NCBI GenBank assembly: GCA_016490735.1
Contig: JAEMWC010000356.1
Span: 550,001 to 614,000, forward strand
From: Pachyseris speciosa
Taxonomy: Eukaryota; Cnidaria; Anthozoa; Scleractinia; Pachyseridae
Direction: 5' to 3'
DNA length: 64,000 nt
Below, in pieces: positions 1-11,497 of this stretch (its first letter is position 1; each line of letters starts with the position of its first letter). The notes beneath the pieces were generated by a model. The model was not told where the DNA came from. It was given only the letters and a program-made list of their open reading frames with translations, and ran no database searches. The translations under genes and the position numbers were made by a program.

Positions 1-216
1 AATATTCAACCTTAGCTGAATCTGAAAATAATTTCCTAATTAAGTGTGTACTGAAAACCATTGGCAGCGAACAGTCTTTGTTAAAGTTTCATTGAGTGGC
101 TAGTCTCAGAGCAATCCCATTATGTTTTAGGGCATAGTTTCTGGTTGTAGATTAACCGGAATGTCGTTATTCCTTCTCAAGTCCGTGTTTGTTTTGTTCT
201 TTTTATCCTTAAACAG

Positions 217-317
217 CCTCAAGCTGAGATCGATATATTAAATATCCTTACATACGTGGGGCTGGCGCTGTCTGTAGTGGGAGAAGTTATCACAGTCACC
301 TGCTACGTGATGCTAAC
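217..317 (+). CDS. Receptor 1 exon a: TM1
   Basis: Begins after the acceptor TTAAACAG, ends at donor GTAAGT. It starts in phase 0 and leaves two bases of a Thr codon. It encodes PQAEIDILNILTYVG and the rest of helix 1. The upstream exon that should carry the GPS motif is outside the window. Confidence 0.9.
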
Positions 318-2877
318 GTAAGTCATGAAGAACATTGGGGAGAATATCCTCGAGGTTTCTTTAAGAGTATTGTTTAGGGGTGGTAGGGGAGTTCTGAGCT
401 CTATGAATTTTCTAACAGCGCGAGAGGGCCAGAGCAGGAGAGCATGCCTCTAATAAATTCACTACGCTATTATCATGGCAGATCCAAAATCAGTTTTTCT
501 TTATTAGGCATCACGAAATATTTCGTCGTTAATGTGAATTGCCATCAGCTCGACGTGGTCCCACGTGAGCATTAGTAGGGACGCTTCCCAATACTGTTTC
601 CTATGTTTCCAATTTTAATACTAGATATCCACTAATCAGAACCTGTATAGGCCACCTTCTAGATGTAATTATGGCCTTGCAGGATTCAGAGTAGTGGTAT
701 TGCAAATCTGGGATGCAATACCCATTGAAGTTAAGTGTCTGCCCCTTAATACTTTCAAAAAAGAATACAAACTTTTGCTACTAGCCAGTCAGTGAACAAA
801 TTTCAATTATTATCCAGCTCTATTAATTGATTTATCTATCTTACCTATTTATTTACCTTAAATAGTGATCACCTAAGTATATTCTGTAAATAACCGCCGC
901 TCACTAGCAACTGCACTGTGGTAGTGACCAACTCGATCGCTCTGCTCCTTTGGCCAAATTAACGCCTAATGTACGTGTAAGCTAGCTTTGTTTCTCTTTT
1001 TACCTTTTTTTTTTTTTTTTTTTTTTTTTTTCTATTCTTGTACACTAAAATTATGCTTGAATAAGTGTGAATAAACTGAAAGTTGAAACAGTGTATACTC
1101 ATTTTTATACCAAAAAGGCTGAAAAAGACAATTGCCTGGTTTAGTCACGTAATATCATCAAAATTAAAAAACACAAACGAAGGGCACCACAAGGCTCATT
1201 TTGCGATGTACACCCGTGAAACAAATCTCCATGGGAAATTTTCAGCCGATTGGGTGCTTTTTTTTTTTTTTTTAACGAAAAACCAACAACCTTACATCTA
1301 AAGATCGAGCTGAACTCCAAATTGCGTAAATAATAAACAAATCCGCGTCAGTAAGATAGGTCTGCCATACCCAAAAGGTGCTAATGACTAGAATTATATT
1401 ACTGTTAACTACTGTCTCCATGTTTTCTTTGGACGACAAGTGAGAACGTGATTTTGGAAAACACTTTATTTTGAGAAGAACTAGCTGTCGACGTGACGTA
1501 TATTCATGCATTGTATTTTTATCTCCCATCAGAGACAAATACTCACCCTTATCTCAGATACGTGTCAGTTTGGTTACTTCCCTGTTAGCAGGACAAATCA
1601 CATTTCTTGCAGGAATTGATGCAACCGAACACAAGGTGACGAAATCTCTCAATTTTTATTTACTTATCTCAGTTGTTGTTTTACTTAAAATGGTTCCTCC
1701 GGTAAGATTTATATTATTCATTTGTACCCGTGTTCAACAGCAGAACTTTATTAAGGTGTCTGTCAACCCCTCTTCAGGGTGGACAGTTAGATCCAGAGTT
1801 GACTAACGCGTGAACACTGGACGAGAGAAAAAAGAGGAGAGGGTGGGATTGAATCAAATGTAGGTAAGACTGAATGTCGCAGAGGTTCAGCGTGGGTGAG
1901 ACCAAGATGGTTCAGCTCCCCCTCTCTGCCCCAGTATGTACCTTAAAAGCGCTATTAAGTCTCCCTCTCGAATTAGCCTCCCGTTTGGGAATTGGTTTTT
2001 GTAATAAGCCCCTCCTCTCTAATAAAATGCCCTCCACCCTTTTGGGACACGAGATTTTGTAATAATTTTCTGCTATTCCCTCTTACCAAATAAGCCCCCC
2101 CCACAACCCTCTCTATTATGCCCCCCGTTAATAAGGCCTGAAATTAAATAAGCCCTCCCCCCGGGGGAGGGGGGGATGCGTAATAGAGCTTTTACGCTAT
2201 CCAGTTAAAACAAATGAAGCGAAGTCAGAAATGTCAGGATTGTCAGATTGACGGTTGTCAGGAAGGCGCCGCCTGGGTAAAACGTTGTTGGTTCGGTATT
2301 CTAATCCTCCTTGTTCTCTTCAACTTTACGTGACTTTAGAACCTTAAGATAGAGATGCATGGTATGGACAGGAGTCGGGTTTCACCACTGGGCTTTAATT
2401 TGACTTGTTTTATTGAATAATTACATACGTTGTATGCATTTTCTTTCAAGACATTGTAACACATTGCTTCATCAAATTTGAACCACTAATAACAATCTGT
2501 TTCCTTCAGGGCACCTGTGTAGCAGTGGCAGCTCTAATGCAGTACTTCTTCACGACAGCTTTGTGTTGGATGCTTGTTGAGGGAATTTACCTTTACCTTT
2601 TTGTTGTCAAAGTTTTCAACGTCGCCGACAAAATGTCTGTGTATCATGGCATGTCGTGGGGTAAGGCTTAATTTCGGAGAATTCAGATAGATAATGATAA
2701 AATATTCTAACCAATATTTTAAAAGATGTATTATTAGACAATACAATTTCAGAGTTTTCATGGCTGAATCGAATACAAGTAAATTGATGTTGGGTGCCGC
2801 GAATCGCTTAAAACATCAGGCATAACTGATGTAAACTGTATGTGAAGTTAAAGATATGCATCAAATGGGAACTCGGA

Positions 2878-2908
<31 letters not shown>

Positions 2909-3218
2909 CACGACCCTCCGTGATCTAGTCGGATGCTCTAACCACTGAGCTACTGGAGACTCTTGTGGTGAGCAAGGGTGAAATGTGGGTATTGACTAGA
3001 ACTGCATCACGCAGTTACATAGTCAAATTTTAAACGACCATATATGACTCATAACTGCATCGCGCAGTCACATTAAGGCATATCAGCGATAGCACCTCGC
3101 TAAATCACCTCGCTGCGTGATGCAGTTCTAGTCAATACCCACATTTCACCCTTGCTCACCACAAGAGTCTCCAGTAGCTCAGTGGTTAGAGCATCCGACT
3201 AGATCACGGAGGGTCGTG

Positions 3219-3249
<31 letters not shown>

Positions 3250-3551
3250 TTCCGAGTTCCCATTTGATGCATATCTTTAACTTCTCTTATATTTACTCGC
3301 TTTGGTGGTTGGTTGGTTGCATCTTTGATATGCCTTAATGTGACTGCGTGATGCAGTTAGCGAGGTGCTATCGCTGATATGCCTTAATGTGACTGCGCGA
3401 TGCAGTTATGAGTCATATATGGTCGTTTAAAATTTGACTATGTAACTGCGTGATGCAGTTCTAGTCAATACCCACATTTCACCCTTGCTCACCACAAGAG
3501 TCTCCAGTAGCTCAGTGGTTAGAGCATCCGACTAGATCACGGAGGGTCGTG

Positions 3552-3582
<31 letters not shown>

Positions 3583-6500
3583 TTCCGAGTTCCCATTTGA
3601 TGCATATCTTTAACTTCTCTTATATTTACTCGCTTTGGTGGTTAAACTGTATGTGGTTCGTTAAATGACTTCACAAGCAGTACTTCATATGCGGGCCGCC
3701 ACGAAGCTCAAAATCTCACAGAATTGGCTTAGAAAACAATAAGGTATCAAAGGAAACAAAGGAGCTTATCCCTGAGACGATGGCGCTCCATCCGTGATAT
3801 GCAGGTCCAAAGAAATTTCAATCTCAAAAACGGTTTCATGTAAACTGATCTTTACAGGGCATTGTAAGCCGGCTAAGCGTTATCTCATTTTTATTTTCTC
3901 AGGGACTCCCGCGGTTTTGGTCGCCATATCACTGAGTATTGCTGCAGGAACAGACGGGGTCACGAGTTTTGTCAGCGATACACAGTAAGTTAAAGCTGAC
4001 TTAATTGTGTGTTGTCAGTACTTTCTACGATTGTAATTGGTTTAAATTGATCACCTGTGGAACTTTCAACCAATAAAAAGCCAGCTATCGGGCGCAAAAA
4101 TGAGAGCACAAAGTGACTTAAATCAACTGAAGCCTACCAACAAAATTTTTGTGTCTTCTTGTCATGACTTACGTCGTCCTTTACTGTATGAAGTAAGAGT
4201 ACAGAGGCAGAGGGAATAATCAGTTGAAGCCCAGATTGCACACGGGAAATATATACTGAAATGCTACTTATTGCAAAAATGGTGGCCTAAATTTGCCGAG
4301 ACGACAAGATACTGGGTGGATAATAAGACATCGGTAATTGTCCGTCAACTGCTACACTTAGCATATCCTCGTCGATATATTCTTCTAACAATACAAATGT
4401 TTTTGGCACTTTGTTTCTTTGAATGCAATCAACACCTTCAGCATTCCAATCCAGATTCTTTAATTCGTATTTTACTGAACTAGTTGCGATGCTAACAATC
4501 TCTGCCAATCAACTTGCAAACGCAGTACTCTTCATAATGATCAGCGGTATTTAAAACTTTATAAAGACATGCGCACTGTATTACTTATGAAAGCCATATT
4601 GAATTAAATCGGTTTGGATTTTGTTTGTAGTCTTCCAGTTAGTTTACTACACTCACGACGGCTATTCTAACGCAATTTATCTGATGTTGTTTTTTGGCTT
4701 TGGGTTTTTTGTTGCTTTTGTTTGTTTGTTGTTGTCCTTTTATTTTAATCACTTTCTTTTGTCTGTTTGTTCGTCTGTTTTCTTTGGAGGGAGCAGGAAA
4801 CATCCGTGATAAGTTTTTATTTTCTTATCATTTTAACTCTAAGCTGCTGGCTGTCGACCTCTAACCGTCTCATCTGGATTTTTGTGTCATTTGTCCTAGC
4901 GACTGAGCTTGTAAGTACAACAAGTAACAGGTAGCCGAACCACATTCTAAAGGACAAGCTTTTTATTTCAATAATTGCCATGGAAGTTTAGCTACGAAAA
5001 TTACACCCTATTATTCCCATTGGCTTCGCCGAAAAAACGATCTTTGACATAAATTTTCCTTATTGACACAATATATTAAACCTCTCTCGATTTTCTGCAT
5101 CAAAGTTGTGTAATTTTCGAGGTTCACCTCATTTGACATCAAATAACGTTAACCATCTCTTTTACTCCCACTCTTAAGCTGAAATAACTGCTGCGAAGTT
5201 TTAAGTAGTCCTTCTATGTTATTCACCTTGTACCTTCCCCCAAAGCCATACCGAGAACTGAACTGAGTATCTAAACGACTATAATTTTAGACCAAGAACA
5301 AAACGGATTGTTTTTATATAAAGTACATAAAACGATCTGAGCCGACAAATTGTTCTCAATTATATTTGCGAAAGAGAACTGATTCATACTAAATGTTCCT
5401 CTTCACCAGTCATTCTCAAACTTAAAACTCGGAAAAAATTCAGGGCCCGCTTGTTCGGAAGCCGTTTAACCCTAATCCAAGATTAAAAATTAACCAAGGA
5501 CTTACTTTCTCTGTCCACAAACGTTGTCGGTATTCTGCAAAATTTATATTAGAGGGCGCCAATCCATCAATCGGAAAAACAAGCAATAAGAAAAAAGAAG
5601 CTTTCATCCAAAATTTTGCGCTAATCCTTGATTAAGTTAATTCGGCTTACGAACAGCCGGACCCAGATTTCTTTTATAAAAAAGTATATCGTAAACGAAC
5701 AGATCTAGATAGCAAGAAAAGCAATTTCCATTTTTGTAAATTTTGGACAAGATGTTTATGGACACACTCAAAGGTTGAAATAAAACCACTGATAGCGGAA
5801 GATTGTTTCCCATATGCATCTTGGCCTTTTTTTTTTTTGGTATGAAGGTGAACGTGTTGATTCTCGGGCGAGTTATTAAGGAAATGGTGTCAATGGAACA
5901 AACAAAGCACAAGAAAACAGAACAGATCAGGTGAGACTTGATACCTTAAGGACATGGCAAAACATGGACATGTTTTAGCAAAAGCCGTTGTCAGCTGCTT
6001 TGCGTTCAGCTTCCCTTATCGTTAATTTAGAAAAAAAAAAGAAAAAAAAAAAAGAAAAGAATTTGATCTCATACGGTTGTGTTCTTCGCTGGCTGAATAT
6101 TTTTTATAATAATAGAAAAAATGAAGAATTTGTTTTCAGTTTAAAATAACTCATTCATACTCTACTTTATAAATTCCTTCATAAACTACAAAGTTATTAT
6201 TTAGAGGTTTGTCAGTACTGGCAGTTAACGAAACACCTTATAAAATAGACATGTACAGACGAAATCAATTTGAAAGGTGCCTTGTTTATTGCAGGCAAGG
6301 AATAAGAGCATGCGTGGTGTTAGTTCCTCTACTGGGAATCACGTGGCTGTTTGGTCTTCTGACACCATTGCACAGGGCGTTCGTCTACTTATTTGTTATC
6401 GTGAATTCTTTTCAGGTATAATGTACATAAAAGAACGTTGTCTTAGTACCAGGAATCCAAAGACACTTTTTTTTTTTAACCGTTACAGCCAATCTTTATT

Positions 6501-7615
6501 TTCGTTTTGGAAAACTTTATATTTTTACGTACATCCTTCATCGTGGTAACATGAACCCCTTTCGTGTATATGCGGTTTGCTCGTTGGTTCAGAACTCTTA
6601 TCGGCACTCACTCAAATTGGCACTCTTAATCCCCACGGTATCAACGAGCGCTTTTCTTTCAATTAATTTATTCCTGGTTTTTACGTTACCATGTTACCAC
6701 CAATAGCGTGCTTACCTACCTACCTACATACCCTCAGTAACTAATAACATATTGTCTGATCCGACAAACTACCCACCGAGTACCCCCTTCCTTCACTGAA
6801 CCAAACACCCAAAGACCTCCCCTTCCCTTGCCTAACTAGTAAGCTACCTTCTGATTTATCAACCTGTGTTAACACTCTAATATGACGCTTTGTCCTTATT
6901 CGACAGGGTTTCATTATTTTTGTTTTTCACTGCGCAAGAAACACTGAGGTAATTAATCTAGTTCTTACATAGCAACCGTAACCTTTATCAGACATAAACA
7001 CATGCGCACAAATGCCTTGTGACGCACAATACAGTCTACCCACAAAGAAAAAATGTTACTAAAGAGCAACAACATAACACTAATGAGTTGTTGTAACTGA
7101 TCAGGTGCGAAAAAAATGCTGGTCAGTATGATAGGGGGATGGGAAGGATGGGGGGGGGGGGGGCTTATTTTTTTATAGTTTGTTTATCAAATTTTTGATG
7201 CGTCAGACGCTGTTTTTTTTTTTTTTTTTTTTGCAGTTTTATGACTCATTATTTCTACAGGCAGTTTTGAAGACTGTTGGCAGGTTTTGATTGCATTGAC
7301 AGAAACAATTTCAGTCAGCATTGTTTGACGAATGTTGGTAAGGGCGTGTCAAAAGAGATGACCCCACTGGGTAGAATAGGGTAGTCTCTAAATCCCACGG
7401 TTCTGAATTAATGAGGTTGGACGACTTGTGAGGTTTACATGATGCATTACGTAGCTTGTGAATGTTATCTTGTGCAGATCCGGGTGCGCCTCAAGAGAAG
7501 ACTCCAAGCTTGCGTGTTCAACTCCGAGAGGGCAAGCGAGGTCAAGAAATCTTCACTGGCTAACAAAAGCGCTGTCGTGGAGCAGCCAAGGGATACTTAC
7601 GAATTACGCGAGTAG
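217..7615 (+). CDS. Adhesion-type (family B2) GPCR, 3' half: TM1-TM7 and cytoplasmic tail, nine exons
   Basis: Spliced coding region: 217-317, 1533-1635, 2510-2660, 3903-3984, 4844-4910, 5848-5930, 6295-6415, 6907-6948, 7478-7615. Every join has AG acceptor and GT donor, the phases agree across all eight introns, and the total is 888 nt (295 residues plus TAG). The protein reads as a plasma-membrane seven-helix receptor. TM1 is ILNILTYVGLALSVVGEV, TM3 carries the family-typical ALCWMLVEGIYLY, and TM4 starts WGTPAVLVAISL. The second extracellular loop has HCWLS, TM6 is RACVVLVPLLGITWLFGLL, and TM7 ends NSFQGFIIFVFHC. These match the adhesion/secretin GPCR fold. The extracellular part and any GPS cleavage site would be left of the window. 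No stops or frameshifts, so probably functional. Ligand and exact orthology are unknown. Confidence 0.93.
318..1532. other. Receptor 1 intron with a LINE 3' remnant
   Basis: Intron 1 holds the end of a non-LTR retrotransposon (described separately), a T run of about 27 bases at 1005-1031, and otherwise unremarkable AT-rich sequence. Confidence 0.6.
690..1085 (+). mobile_element. LINE 3'-end remnant
   Basis: At 707-798 the frame reads IWDAIPIEVKCLPLNTFKKE then YKLLLLASQ and stop. This is the usual C-terminus of cnidarian CR1/L2-type ORF2 proteins (WxxIPxxxKxLPxxxFKKxYK). A 3' UTR follows, with AATAAA near 1070. The rest of the element is absent, so this is a 5'-truncated dead copy in the intron. 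Confidence 0.6.
1533..1635 (+). CDS. Receptor 1 exon b: intracellular loop 1 and TM2
   Basis: The acceptor CCCATCAG at 1531-1532 supplies the one base that completes the split Thr codon. The exon reads DKYSPLSQIRVSLVTSLLAG then QITFLAGIDATEHK and ends in phase 0 at donor GTGACG. The internal CAG at 1555-1557 is in frame and is not needed as an acceptor. Confidence 0.88.
2510..2660 (+). CDS. Receptor 1 exon c: TM3
   Basis: Acceptor TTCCTTCAG, donor GTAAGG. Starts with GTCVAVAALMQYFFTTALCW, which carries the TM3 Cys of the family, followed by MLVEGIYLYLFVV. It ends one base into a Gly codon. Confidence 0.93.
2887..2959 (-). repeat. tRNA-like core, copy 1 (SINE or pseudo-tRNA)
   Basis: A 73-nt cloverleaf-like unit with A-box TAGCTCAGTGGTTAGAGC and B-box GGTTCAAATCCC. 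The D and T stems pair well. The first acceptor pair (T-C) and the last anticodon-stem pair (A-A) fail, and loop position 37 is a pyrimidine. I therefore read it as a tRNA-derived repeat rather than a working gene. Confidence 0.6.
3168..3240 (+). repeat. tRNA-like core, copy 2
   Basis: Same sequence as the copy at 2887-2959 on the opposite strand. The loop CTAGATC would place AGA at 34-36 (Ser), but there is no long variable arm, which argues against a real serine tRNA. Confidence 0.6.
3501..3573 (+). repeat. tRNA-like core, copy 3
   Basis: Sequence-identical to copy 2 with the same flanks, 333 bases downstream. The shared flanks show that the whole repeat unit, not just the tRNA part, was duplicated. 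Confidence 0.6.
3903..3984 (+). CDS. Receptor 1 exon d: TM4
   Basis: Acceptor TTTTCTCAG, donor GTAAGT. The first two bases complete the Gly of GWGTPAVLVAISL, the usual TM4 opening of adhesion receptors. It ends with FVSDT and two bases (CA) of the next codon. Confidence 0.92.
4844..4910 (+). CDS. Receptor 1 exon e: extracellular loop 2 and first part of TM5
   Basis: The acceptor TTTTAACTCTAAG supplies one base, giving His before CWLSTSNRLIWIFVSFVLAT. The Cys of CWLS is the partner of the conserved TM3 disulfide. Ends in phase 0 at donor GTAAGT. Confidence 0.9.
5848..5930 (+). CDS. Receptor 1 exon f: end of TM5 and intracellular loop 3
   Basis: Found by demanding phase continuity between the TM5 and TM6 exons. 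After a long T-rich tract and acceptor TATGAAG it reads VNVLILGRVIKEMVSMEQTK and ends KHKKTEQI plus two bases at donor GTGAGA. This is a basic loop typical of the TM5-TM6 link. Confidence 0.85.
6295..6415 (+). CDS. Receptor 1 exon g: TM6 and start of TM7
   Basis: Acceptor TTATTGCAG. One base completes Arg, then QGIRACVVLVPLLGITWLFG, LLTPLHRAFVYLFVIVNSFQ. The RACVVLxPLLGxTWLFG string is the most diagnostic piece of this receptor family. Phase 0 end at donor GTATAA. Confidence 0.94.
6640..6715. repeat. Fragment of the 44.4-44.7 kb palindromic repeat family
   Basis: The stretch with GTTACCATGTTACCACCAAT and a TCAATTAATTTATTCCTG block matches, with small changes, both arms of the palindrome at 44422-44740. 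It is a solo fragment in a receptor 1 intron. Confidence 0.65.
6907..6948 (+). CDS. Receptor 1 exon h: TM7 end
   Basis: A 42-bp phase 0-0 micro-exon, GFIIFVFHCARNTE, between acceptor TTCGACAG and donor GTAATT. It continues directly from NSFQ of the previous exon, as in other adhesion receptors (F-Q-G-F). Confidence 0.9.
7478..7615 (+). CDS. Receptor 1 exon i: C-terminal tail and stop
   Basis: Acceptor TCTTGTGCAG. It encodes IRVRLKRRLQACVFNSERAS and a Ser/Lys-rich tail ending DTYELRE then TAG. A short basic cytoplasmic tail with no PDZ-type end that I recognise. Confidence 0.87.
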   Translation: MRVRLKRRLQACVFNSERASEVKKSSLANKSAVVEQPRDTYELRE

Positions 7616-7734
7616 TTTCTCTCTGGCTGAGTGACGCATTGGCCGCAGCGTAGAGAGACAATTTTCTTTCTTTCTTCTCTTTCGAAATGATGACATTATC
7701 CGTAATAAGTGGAAATAATACGAAGAATTGTTTT

Positions 7735-7945
7735 TTAAGTGGCGATAAGTAACTCTTTACTTTTACTTAACTATGGAACCACCTTGTAAGTAATTTAATA
7801 CGTACATACACATAAAAAATATGGAGTGAGTAATTTAATAAGTGGCGGTTAAGTAACGCTTCATTTTAAGGTAATTATGGAATTTCTATCTTGTAAGTAA
7901 TTGAATAAGAACACGCACAGAAATTTCATGTAAGTAACTTAACGA
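7735..7945. repeat. Degenerate tandem repeat downstream of receptor 1
   Basis: About two diverged units of roughly 105-110 bases, each with GTAAGTAA(T/C)TTAA and a TTAAGTAAC block. They fall in the probable 3' UTR of receptor 1. No coding potential seen. Confidence 0.4.
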
Positions 7946-7969
7946 GGACGCACATAAAAAAAAAATAAC

Positions 7970-8020
7970 AATAAAAGAAATGCAATATAGTAATAGCCTG
8001 TGAAGAATACATTAAATAAA
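7970..8020 (+). terminator. Candidate polyadenylation signals of receptor 1
   Basis: AATAAA occurs at 7970-7975 and 8015-8020, 355-405 bases after the stop codon. They are the first canonical hexamers downstream, but which one is used cannot be read from sequence. Confidence 0.35.
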
Positions 8021-8782
8021 ATAAATATACGAATATGATCTATTGTGCATACATGGTTCATAGGGGGGTAACCAGCCCTTACTCAATAAATTGATTACAT
8101 TTATAAGACGACATCGATTAATAGGAAACAGTAAACCCGTAAACGAGTAGGGAGCTTTAGCAGCCCGGAGGACGGCAACGGTAACGAGAACGCCACAATC
8201 GCTATGCATGTGCACATTTTAACACATTTCTTCACCGTCCTCTATAAAGCAACAATGTGAAATGACCAAAGTTTTGGTTTTGTCGAGAACGTGAGCTAAC
8301 GACGGCATTTTTTTTCTTTCTTTCCCTTACAATAGTTTTAATGAGCCAAAACAAAGGCTCTGTACGTGCAGATACTTGTGGAACGTGCGGCGACTTGCGA
8401 TTGGTCATTGGACTCCTGCGCGAGTCTGATTTTGGCGGGAAATTCAATCTAAAAATAAATTGGTCTGTGAAAACGCCGTGACAGTAATATAGGGCAGTTG
8501 TACGCTCCTAGTGATAGGCTCTTGTTTAACGCCGTTAGTAATAATAAAGTCCCTGAATAGTCCAGCAGTGTTATCCACTAGTAAACAAATTGGAAAAATC
8601 GTGAAAGAGTAACGAAAACGAGAAGTTGTATTTTGAAACGACGTTTTCGTTGCGATGCGATCGCCGTTATCGTTGCCAAAGCTCCCTGCTAGCATTTTAA
8701 CCGCGGTTGATGATCCCTAAAGTCTATCTCAACTTTCATGTTTTCTCGTTGCTGCAATACAGATTTTAAGACTAACAATATG

Positions 8783-8980
8783 TAGTATAAATCTACTGGC
8801 GCGTTCTATCACGAATGCCGTTCTCTGATTGGCTACGCTACTCGCTATCTATTCTGTGATAGAAAGTGAATAGCGGTTGTTAACAAAATGGCGACCACTT
8901 CTTCGCGTTTTTAAAGTGTTTGTGAGGAGAATTTGGATAATTTACTTGTTTCGTTTTGAACGACTAGTAGATTTATACTA
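8783..8980. repeat. Short-armed MITE-like inverted repeat
   Basis: TAGTATAAATCTACT at 8783-8797 is the exact reverse complement of 8966-8980. The interior contains GCG-rich short motifs. No clear target duplication. Confidence 0.5.
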
Positions 8981-9462
8981 AAACAATTAAATTATTCGCT
9001 GTCGATTTCTATGCGTGATAACTGATTCGGGCTGCGCCCTCCTCAGCTACCACGCGATAGAAATCTCGAACTCATAATCTAATTGTTACGTATATTAGTT
9101 AGTGGCTTGCCTAATTTGAAGCAGATTTTTTCAGTTGAAGTTACTGTCATTCAACTGTAAACTTACGTGACTAAATTCCCAGGGAATATTTCACCCATGT
9201 GTTCAAGTAACTTCCACACGCTTTGCCTCTTTCCTTCCCTGTGCCAATCCCAAGTTAAACTAGTTTCCCGATTTGCAAAGTTAAAAATTTTAATGAGTGT
9301 TATCCTGAATTCAAGCTAATCTCCTAACTCTCACCTCTCCACCCCACTCTCGCACGGTACTGAATGGAATATTACAGTCAACTACATGTACAATGCTGAG
9401 TGCGATTGTTTTTTTACAGATCCATACCACTGTTAATTATTAATATTTACAGAACAAATCTT

Positions 9463-9569
9463 AAATATGTGACTGATCATCGCAGTTATAACTTAAGCAG
9501 TGGTGAAAATAAGGCCTGAAAACTACTGCTTTAGTGGTGTTCATAACTGCGATGATCAGTCACATATTT
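9463..9569. repeat. Palindrome of a SINE internal segment
   Basis: Arms 9463-9491 and 9541-9569 share TGACTGATCATCGCAGTTAT in inverted orientation. The spacer has ACTTAAGCAGT and AAAATAAGGCCTGAAAA, motifs also seen beside the tRNA-like fragment at 14.3-14.45 kb. Confidence 0.6.
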
Positions 9570-10029
9570 CATCATTAATCCGTAGTTCAAATATATGATT
9601 TGCATATCTTCATTCTCATAAGGAACAGACCTTGTTGGCAGAGACAACATCCTGATATATGAATACCAAAAAAATTCGATTACAATATTATTTTTCTTTC
9701 TTGCATTTAAACCCTTCAAAACTTTAAAATTGATTTCCGGTCAGATAAAAGAACAACGCAGCATGAGGACCTGGGAATAATCTGGCGTCATTTCTGGAAC
9801 ACAAGTTTCACGGGTTCCCTCGCGAGGTTTCAGTTTATTTTCCTGCGGTTTTGTCTCCTTGAGCGTCGACGGACGTGATTCATAGTTATGGGGTGGTTAG
9901 CTGCAGTAGTGCGTCATTGTTCTAGTTTACTTGAATATCAAGTTTCAAGCCCTCAATATTTCAGGAATTTTTACAAATCGCCTGCCTCACATGCACATTA
10001 AAGTTTCCAAATATAGCTTGTCCACTGCG

Positions 10030-10270
10030 CCATGATCAAAGCGACACACACACATTTTCTCCTGCGTGGCTTTACGCTGTGGTGCACGTAGGGCTACGCA
10101 ACACAAAGGGGTAGATGTCCTAGATGAGGGAGCGTTGCTTAGGAGCGTTGCTTAGGAAACGTACTTATTGGAAGGGAGTCACGCATACTTACTCACATAT
10201 TTACGCATTGTAGAGGAGCATCGTGCCGATGCTCTCGTGAAGGGGCTGAGTATGCGGTGTGTCTTGTCTT
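10030..10270 (+). repeat. Diverged dispersed repeat, copy A
   Basis: It shares TGATCAAAGC, GAGGAGCATC, TTACGCAT and GGGGCTGAGTATGCG in matching order with the reverse complement of about 40370-40580. An internal AGGAGCGTTGCTT block is tandemly doubled at about 10127-10155. Type unknown. Confidence 0.45.
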
Positions 10271-11093
10271 AGCAATTAACCTTATTGGCTTGAATTAAAA
10301 CACCTGTACAAATGAGTCACATGATCTCGCATCGACAAAGGATCAAATCATCATGTATAAGAACCAATGAGGTATCTCGGGACGATAATTAAAGTGAGTT
10401 TAAAATAACGTAATAGAAAAATCTTTGGGAAGGGGTCCCATATGATCACTGTAGGGAAGGGTGTGAGTTTAATCTTTCTCTGCTGCAATATTTCAAGGTA
10501 GCGGCAGTGGCTTATATAATCTGCCTGTAAACAATAAACTAGTTTTTTCTCTCTAACTGCAGCCCTATTGAAAGAATAAATGCAGCTGACAGCTTAATGC
10601 GTTTGTGGTAGGCGTAGCGTGGACTGCAATTGTTTGTTTAATAATGCTTCTTTTTATTTCCTTTTCCTTAAACTCTGAGATAGCTAGTAATCTCCTGTCA
10701 CTTACGATGTTTGCTGTATGTTTATCTGTTAGAGTGTTTTCCTTTTTGGATCGGGACTAGACTGGTGAAGTATACGGAGTGTACTTGCTGCTGTTCCATA
10801 ATTCTAACTATTTTAATTTACCATCTCTAATAAAATAAGATGGTTTGCATATCTCTGGTTGAGAATCTAGCCTATAGTTTACATAGAACCTCTACTGATA
10901 TTAGAGCATTTGCCCCCGTGTCTATAGTTAAGTTTTTCGAAGCCGAATACACATATATAGAACATAACACTCAGGTCAACGCAGCCATAAAGAAGGCTAC
11001 TAGTTCTATTGCAGTTCGATGATATCCTGTTGTGGATGGGGCTCATGAAGAGCGTGCTGAACTGCCTGTGAATTTTTCCTCACAAAGTCGTTT

Positions 11094-11096
<3 letters not shown>

Positions 11097-11164
<68 letters not shown>
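11097..11164. repeat. (TA)34 microsatellite
   Basis: Uninterrupted TA dinucleotide run, directly abutting a tRNA-like SINE fragment. Confidence 0.97.
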
Positions 11165-11165
<1 letters not shown>

Positions 11166-11206
11166 TAGTCGGGTGTGATGACCACTACACTATCAGGACA
11201 ACCATG
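11163..11206 (-). repeat. 5' half of a split tRNA-like SINE head
   Basis: On the minus strand it reads acceptor GTCCTGA, then TAGTGTAGTGGTCATCAC and CCCGACTAGTATA. The acceptor arm pairs fully with TCAGGGC in the separate 3' half near 11.5 kb, showing that the two pieces come from one element type. Confidence 0.55.
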
Positions 11207-11497
11207 CTGGCAACACGGCAATCGAAGATGTGATTTACGTGATCGAAGACGTGGCATCCCGGGAAATTTTACTTTCTTAGGTGACAAGGCAGGGGAAGCC
11301 TATAACTCCATTTGAAACCCAACTAAGGATCAATTACTGATACACAACCGAAGTCAACTTAGCGGATGACAAAGGAGGATCCAATTACGGATACAGGCTT
11401 ATTTCAATTAATTAAATTCTGTATATGAGGGAAACCTTAACCCTGTACACCCCAAATAATCATATTTTCATTGAATAAATGTTTGAAAGAAAATTTG

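Larger units (their letters stand above)
2846..3643. repeat. Three-copy tRNA-like repeat, inverted plus direct
   Basis: Three copies of one repeat lie in the intron between the TM3 and TM4 exons. Copy 1 (about 2846-3107) is on the minus strand. Copy 2 (about 3108-3311, 5'-truncated) and copy 3 (about 3358-3643) are on the plus strand. Copies 1 and 3 are near-perfect inverted partners over about 250 bp, and each copy contains a tRNA-like core. The layout would let the intron RNA fold into a very long hairpin. Confidence 0.85.
8021..11096. other. Intergenic stretch with small palindromes
   Basis: No gene recognised. It contains two inverted-repeat elements (8783-8980 and 9463-9569) and a diverged repeat at about 10030-10270 whose inverted relative is at about 40370-40580. 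The rest is unique-looking AT-rich DNA. Confidence 0.5.

Noticed and set aside
3168..3573. Functional tRNA genes (Ser AGA or amber suppressor)
   Set aside because: Mismatched first acceptor pair, pyrimidine at position 37, no long variable arm for Ser; CTA cannot be placed at 34-36 with U at 33.
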